Below, piece after piece: positions 14,762 through 17,695 of a stretch of DNA of 17,695 nucleotides. Origin of the DNA: CAZVUW01 sp964629825 (lineage in GTDB: Bacteria > Actinomycetota > Nitriliruptoria > Euzebyales > Egibacteraceae); NCBI GenBank assembly GCA_964629825.1, contig CAZVUW010000068.1, positions 1 to 17,695 of the forward strand, read 5' to 3'. A program made the position numbers and the translations under genes. The notes below the pieces were generated by a model, which saw only the letters and a list, made by a program, of their open reading frames with translations, ran no database searches and was not told the DNA's origin. Every line of letters begins with the position of its first letter. The stretch's first letter is position 1.

Positions 14762-15165
14762 CGCCGACGAACGCCCTGGTGCCGCTCGATGGCGGTCGTG
14801 GGCGGACGGTAGAGGACGATCTCGGCGCCGGTGCGGCGCATCGCCTCCTCCAGCGCCTGACGCGCCTCGGCGCGGATCTCCTCCATCCGGCGCTGGGTCC
14901 GCTCGAGCTCCTCGCTCAGCTCCTCGATCTGATCCTGCAGCGCCAGGATGCGCAGCACCCCGGCCAGGTTGATGCCCTCGCCCTGCGTCAGCTCCTGGAT
15001 CAGCCGGACCCGCTCGACGTCACGCGGGCTGTAGCGGCGGGTGCCGCCGGCGGTCCTGGCCGGCTTGATCAGCCCCCTGCGCTCGTAGGTCCGCAGGGTC
15101 TGGGGGTGGACGCCCGCGAGCTCGGCCGCCACCGAGATGATGTAGACGGCTCCATCACGTGGCAT
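14758..15165 (-). CDS. hspR: Heat shock repressor HspR (MerR family)
   Basis: HspR represses the dnaK operon, and in several actinobacteria clpB and lon, by binding HAIR operators with DnaK as co-repressor. This 135-residue protein has a MerR winged helix-turn-helix (about 8-75), including TLRTYERRGLIKPARTAGGTRRYS (23-46 in part). A charged coiled coil follows (about 76-112) and then a short basic tail ending GVRRR. It is the last gene of dnaK-grpE-dnaJ-hspR. Its ATG lies 11 nt inside the dnaJ end, with AGGGAG 9 nt upstream, so it is translationally coupled. The HAIR site expected before dnaK is outside the window. Confidence 0.95.
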   Translation of the reverse strand: MPRDGAVYIISVAAELAGVHPQTLRTYERRGLIKPARTAGGTRRYSPRDVERVRLIQELTQGEGINLAGVLRILALQDQIEELSEELERTQRRMEEIRAEARQALEEAMRRTGAEIVLYRPPTTAIERHQGVRRR

Positions 15166-16339
15166 TTGCTCCCGCTCCCTCCATGGCGCTCGCCAGGTGC
15201 GCCCGCAGTGCCTCGGCCTCCTCGGTCGCGGCGAAGTCCTCCAGCAGCTTGCGCTGCGTCCGCGAGAGCTTGCGCGGCACCACCACCTCGACCGTGACCA
15301 GCAGGTCGCCGCGCTGGTGGTTGCCGCCCGACCGGCCGGCCCTGGGCACGCCCTTGCCGCGGACGCGGAAGGTCCGACCCGACTCCGTGCCAGCGGGGAT
15401 CTTCAGGGTCACCGGCGGCCCGTCGAGGGTCGGCACGCGCACGCGGGTGCCGAGCGCCGCCTCGGCGAAGGTCACCGGGACCGTGATCGTCAGGTTGTCG
15501 CCCTTGCGCCCGAAGATCTCGTGCGGTGTCACGTGCACCCGCACGTACAGGTCGCCGGGAGGGCCGCCGCCGACGCCGGGCTCGCCCTTGCCCTTGAGCC
15601 GGATGCGGGCGCCGTCCGCCACGCCGGCGGGGATCCGGGCCCTGATCTCGCGTGGGCGGTGGACGACGCCGCTGCCGCTGCAGGTCGGGCAGGGGTCGAC
15701 GATGACCTGGCCCCGTCCGGCGCAGGCCGGGCAGGGCTCGGTGAAGCTGAACAGGCCCTGATCGGAGAGGATCTGGCCGCGGCCGCCGCACTGCTGGCAG
15801 GTCTGGGGGGCCGTGCCCGGGCGGGCCCCGGTCCCCCGGCAGGTCGCGCACGGCGCCCGGCCCGAGACCCGCAGCGTCGTGGTGACCCCGGCCATCGCGT
15901 CCGCGAACGACAGGGTCAGGTCGGTCTCCACGTCACGGCCGCGCCGGGCGGCCGTCTGACGACGGGCGCTGGGCCCGGCGCCGAACGGGCTGCCGCCCGA
16001 GGAGCCGAAGAGGTTGCCCAGCAGGTCCTCGATGTTGATCGTCTGCTGCGCGCCCCCGAAGCCGCCGCCACCGGGGAAGCCGCCCGCGAACGCGCCGCCG
16101 GACCCGACCAGCTCGCGGATCCGGTCGTACTCCTTGCGCTTCTCAGGGTTCGACAGGACCGAGTAGGCCTCGCCGACCTCCTTGAAGCGCTCCTCGGCCT
16201 GGGGGTCGTCCGGCCGCGCGTCGGGGTGCAGCTCGCGCGCGAGCTTGCGATAGGCCTTCGAGATCTCGGCGGCCGAGGCGTCCTTCGGCACGCCCAGGAC
16301 CTTGTAGTAGTCCTTCTCGAAGTAGTCGCGCTGGCTCAT
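15155..16339 (-). CDS. dnaJ: Chaperone protein DnaJ (Hsp40)
   Basis: DnaJ delivers unfolded substrates to DnaK and stimulates its ATPase. This 394-residue type I protein has the J-domain (about 8-75) with the essential HPD at 38-40. A Gly/Phe-rich region follows (about 79-120). The zinc domain (164-224) has four intact CxxCxGxG units: CATCRGTG, CQQCGGRG, CPACAGRG and CPTCSGSG. The C-terminal substrate-binding and dimerisation region completes it. The 52-nt gap after grpE has no good Shine-Dalgarno near ATG 16339; the only GGAG-like site lies more than 25 nt upstream. The start is nonetheless fixed by family alignment, because an upstream in-frame stop (TAG in CCTAGG) closes the frame. Confidence 0.97.
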   Translation of the reverse strand: MSQRDYFEKDYYKVLGVPKDASAAEISKAYRKLARELHPDARPDDPQAEERFKEVGEAYSVLSNPEKRKEYDRIRELVGSGGAFAGGFPGGGGFGGAQQTINIEDLLGNLFGSSGGSPFGAGPSARRQTAARRGRDVETDLTLSFADAMAGVTTTLRVSGRAPCATCRGTGARPGTAPQTCQQCGGRGQILSDQGLFSFTEPCPACAGRGQVIVDPCPTCSGSGVVHRPREIRARIPAGVADGARIRLKGKGEPGVGGGPPGDLYVRVHVTPHEIFGRKGDNLTITVPVTFAEAALGTRVRVPTLDGPPVTLKIPAGTESGRTFRVRGKGVPRAGRSGGNHQRGDLLVTVEVVVPRKLSRTQRKLLEDFAATEEAEALRAHLASAMEGAGANAT

Positions 16340-16391
16340 GTTCGCTGTGCTCGCTTGCTTGGTGTGCTCCTAGGTCACGCTCGCGCGGCCG

Positions 16392-17069
16392 TCACTGCGC
16401 CACCGACACGGACGCGGGGCGCAGCAGGCGGTCCTTGAAGCGGTAGCCGGTTCGCAGCACCTCTGCCACGACCGGGTGGTCGAGCGGCTCAGCCGCCTCG
16501 ACCTGCATGACGGCCTCGTGGTGGACGGGGTCGAAGGGCTCGCCGACGCCGGGGACGACCTGCAGACCGGCCTGGCGCAGGATCGTCATGAGCTCCTCGT
16601 AGACCATCTCCGCGCCCTTGGCCAGGGCCTCGTCGGTGGAGTCCTTCGCGGCCTCCAGCACGTAGCCGAAGTTGTCCAGCACGCTCAGCAGCCGGGACAC
16701 CAGCTGCTCGGCGCCGCGGTCCATGGCCTCGGACTGCTCCCGCATGGCCCTGCGCCGGTAGTTCTCGAACTCCGCGCGCTCGCGTCGCAGCAGGTCCAGG
16801 AACTCGTCGCGCTCGCGCAGCGCGCTGGCCAGGGGGTCCTGGGCATCGCCTGCGGGCTGGGCGTCGGCGCCCTGGTCGGCCGGCGCCCCGCCGGCCTGAC
16901 CGCCCGCGGGCTGCTCGGCCGACGCCGTGGCGGCGGTCGGGTTCGCGTCCTCCCCCGGGGCCGCACCCGCGACCGGCGCCCCCTGCTCGGCGGCGTCGGA
17001 GGTCGCCTCACCCGGCGCGGGGGCCGCATCCGGCCTCTGCTCGTCGGGCTGTAGCTTGCGGTCTGACAT
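16392..17069 (-). CDS. grpE: Nucleotide exchange factor GrpE
   Basis: GrpE releases ADP from DnaK. From ATG 17069 the protein has 225 residues. The N-terminal 78 are Ala/Pro/Gly/Glu-rich and probably disordered, longer than in many homologues. The dimerising long helix covers about 80-140 (AEFENYRRR at 99-107, LLSVLDNF at 127-134). The beta-wing contains PFDPVHHEAV (179-188) and GYRFKDRLLRPASVSV (208-223), all diagnostic. An in-frame GTG at 17081 would add four residues, but a GAGGGA directly abuts it, leaving no spacing. The same purine stretch is about 11 nt from ATG 17069, which is preferred. Confidence 0.95.
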   Translation of the reverse strand: MSDRKLQPDEQRPDAAPAPGEATSDAAEQGAPVAGAAPGEDANPTAATASAEQPAGGQAGGAPADQGADAQPAGDAQDPLASALRERDEFLDLLRRERAEFENYRRRAMREQSEAMDRGAEQLVSRLLSVLDNFGYVLEAAKDSTDEALAKGAEMVYEELMTILRQAGLQVVPGVGEPFDPVHHEAVMQVEAAEPLDHPVVAEVLRTGYRFKDRLLRPASVSVAQ

Positions 17070-17099
17070 CGTCCTGGGCACTCCCTCGGTGGTAGCGGA

Positions 17100-17125
17100 C
17101 GCGCCCGGGACCCTGCCCGAGCGCG
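17100..17125 (-). other. Stem-loop between dnaK and grpE
   Basis: On the mRNA (minus) strand, CGCGCTCGGG and CCCGGGCGCG can form a 10-bp stem with one U-G wobble around the 6-nt loop CAGGGT. There is no following U tract, and grpE starts 31 nt after the hairpin. It may stabilise the dnaK 3' end or reduce read-through, giving more DnaK than GrpE and DnaJ. The function is inferred. Confidence 0.5.
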
Positions 17126-17156
17126 CTGATGCTCTTGGGTGGCGCGGGGGCGAGGG

Positions 17157-17695
<539 letters not shown>

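Overview
This window comes from a high-GC Gram-positive genome, most likely an actinobacterium. The evidence is the order dnaK-grpE-dnaJ-hspR with a MerR-type HspR repressor, an actinobacterial-type heme uptake cluster (hmuO-hmuT-hmuU-hmuV), secreted proteins anchored by a sortase-like signal or by CWB2 cell-wall-binding repeats, frequent GTG and TTG starts, and very GC-rich third codon positions. The many surface modules (CWB2, PA, FIMAH-like) would suit a deep-branching lineage such as Nitriliruptoria, but that placement is a guess.

Layout. Positions 1-1933 (minus) hold the N-terminal three quarters of the disaggregase ClpB, cut by the window edge. Diverging from it, 2117-4765 (plus) encodes a large secreted CocE/Xaa-Pro dipeptidyl-peptidase-like serine hydrolase with a protease-associated insert and a helical C-terminal module, closed by a strong terminator. 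A two-gene plus-strand unit follows: an AadA-like nucleotidyltransferase (4880-5737) and a glycogen-debranching-type amylo-alpha-1,6-glucosidase (5765-7876), ending at a long hairpin that it shares with the converging gene.

The centre of the window is a candidate heme acquisition locus. Two minus-strand genes (7922-9730 and 9773-10756) encode secreted surface proteins that carry, between them, three copies of a neocarzinostatin-like, two-disulfide domain. One protein is anchored by three CWB2 repeats, the other by an LPRTG sorting signal. Divergently, and across an imperfect DtxR/IdeR-type iron box, lie heme oxygenase (10866-11650), heme-binding lipoprotein HmuT, permease HmuU and ATPase HmuV, all with 4-nt stop/start overlaps. 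The likely flow is surface heme capture, then HmuT, then import by HmuUV, then cleavage by heme oxygenase to release iron.

The heme oxygenase gene appears broken by a run of exactly 100 N. The same 55 bp stand on both sides of the gap, and collapsing the duplication restores one intact 209-residue frame, so this is an assembly artefact.

The right end (14758-17695, minus) is the 3' part of the heat-shock operon: dnaK (C-terminal part only), grpE, dnaJ and hspR. hmuV and hspR converge with no spacer and share a CTAG palindrome as their two stop codons. Since clpB and the dnaK-hspR block point the same way, the 12.8 kb between them may be an insertion into a once contiguous chaperone block. No tRNA, rRNA, CRISPR array or insertion sequence was seen, and no gene-free stretch exceeds 300 bases.
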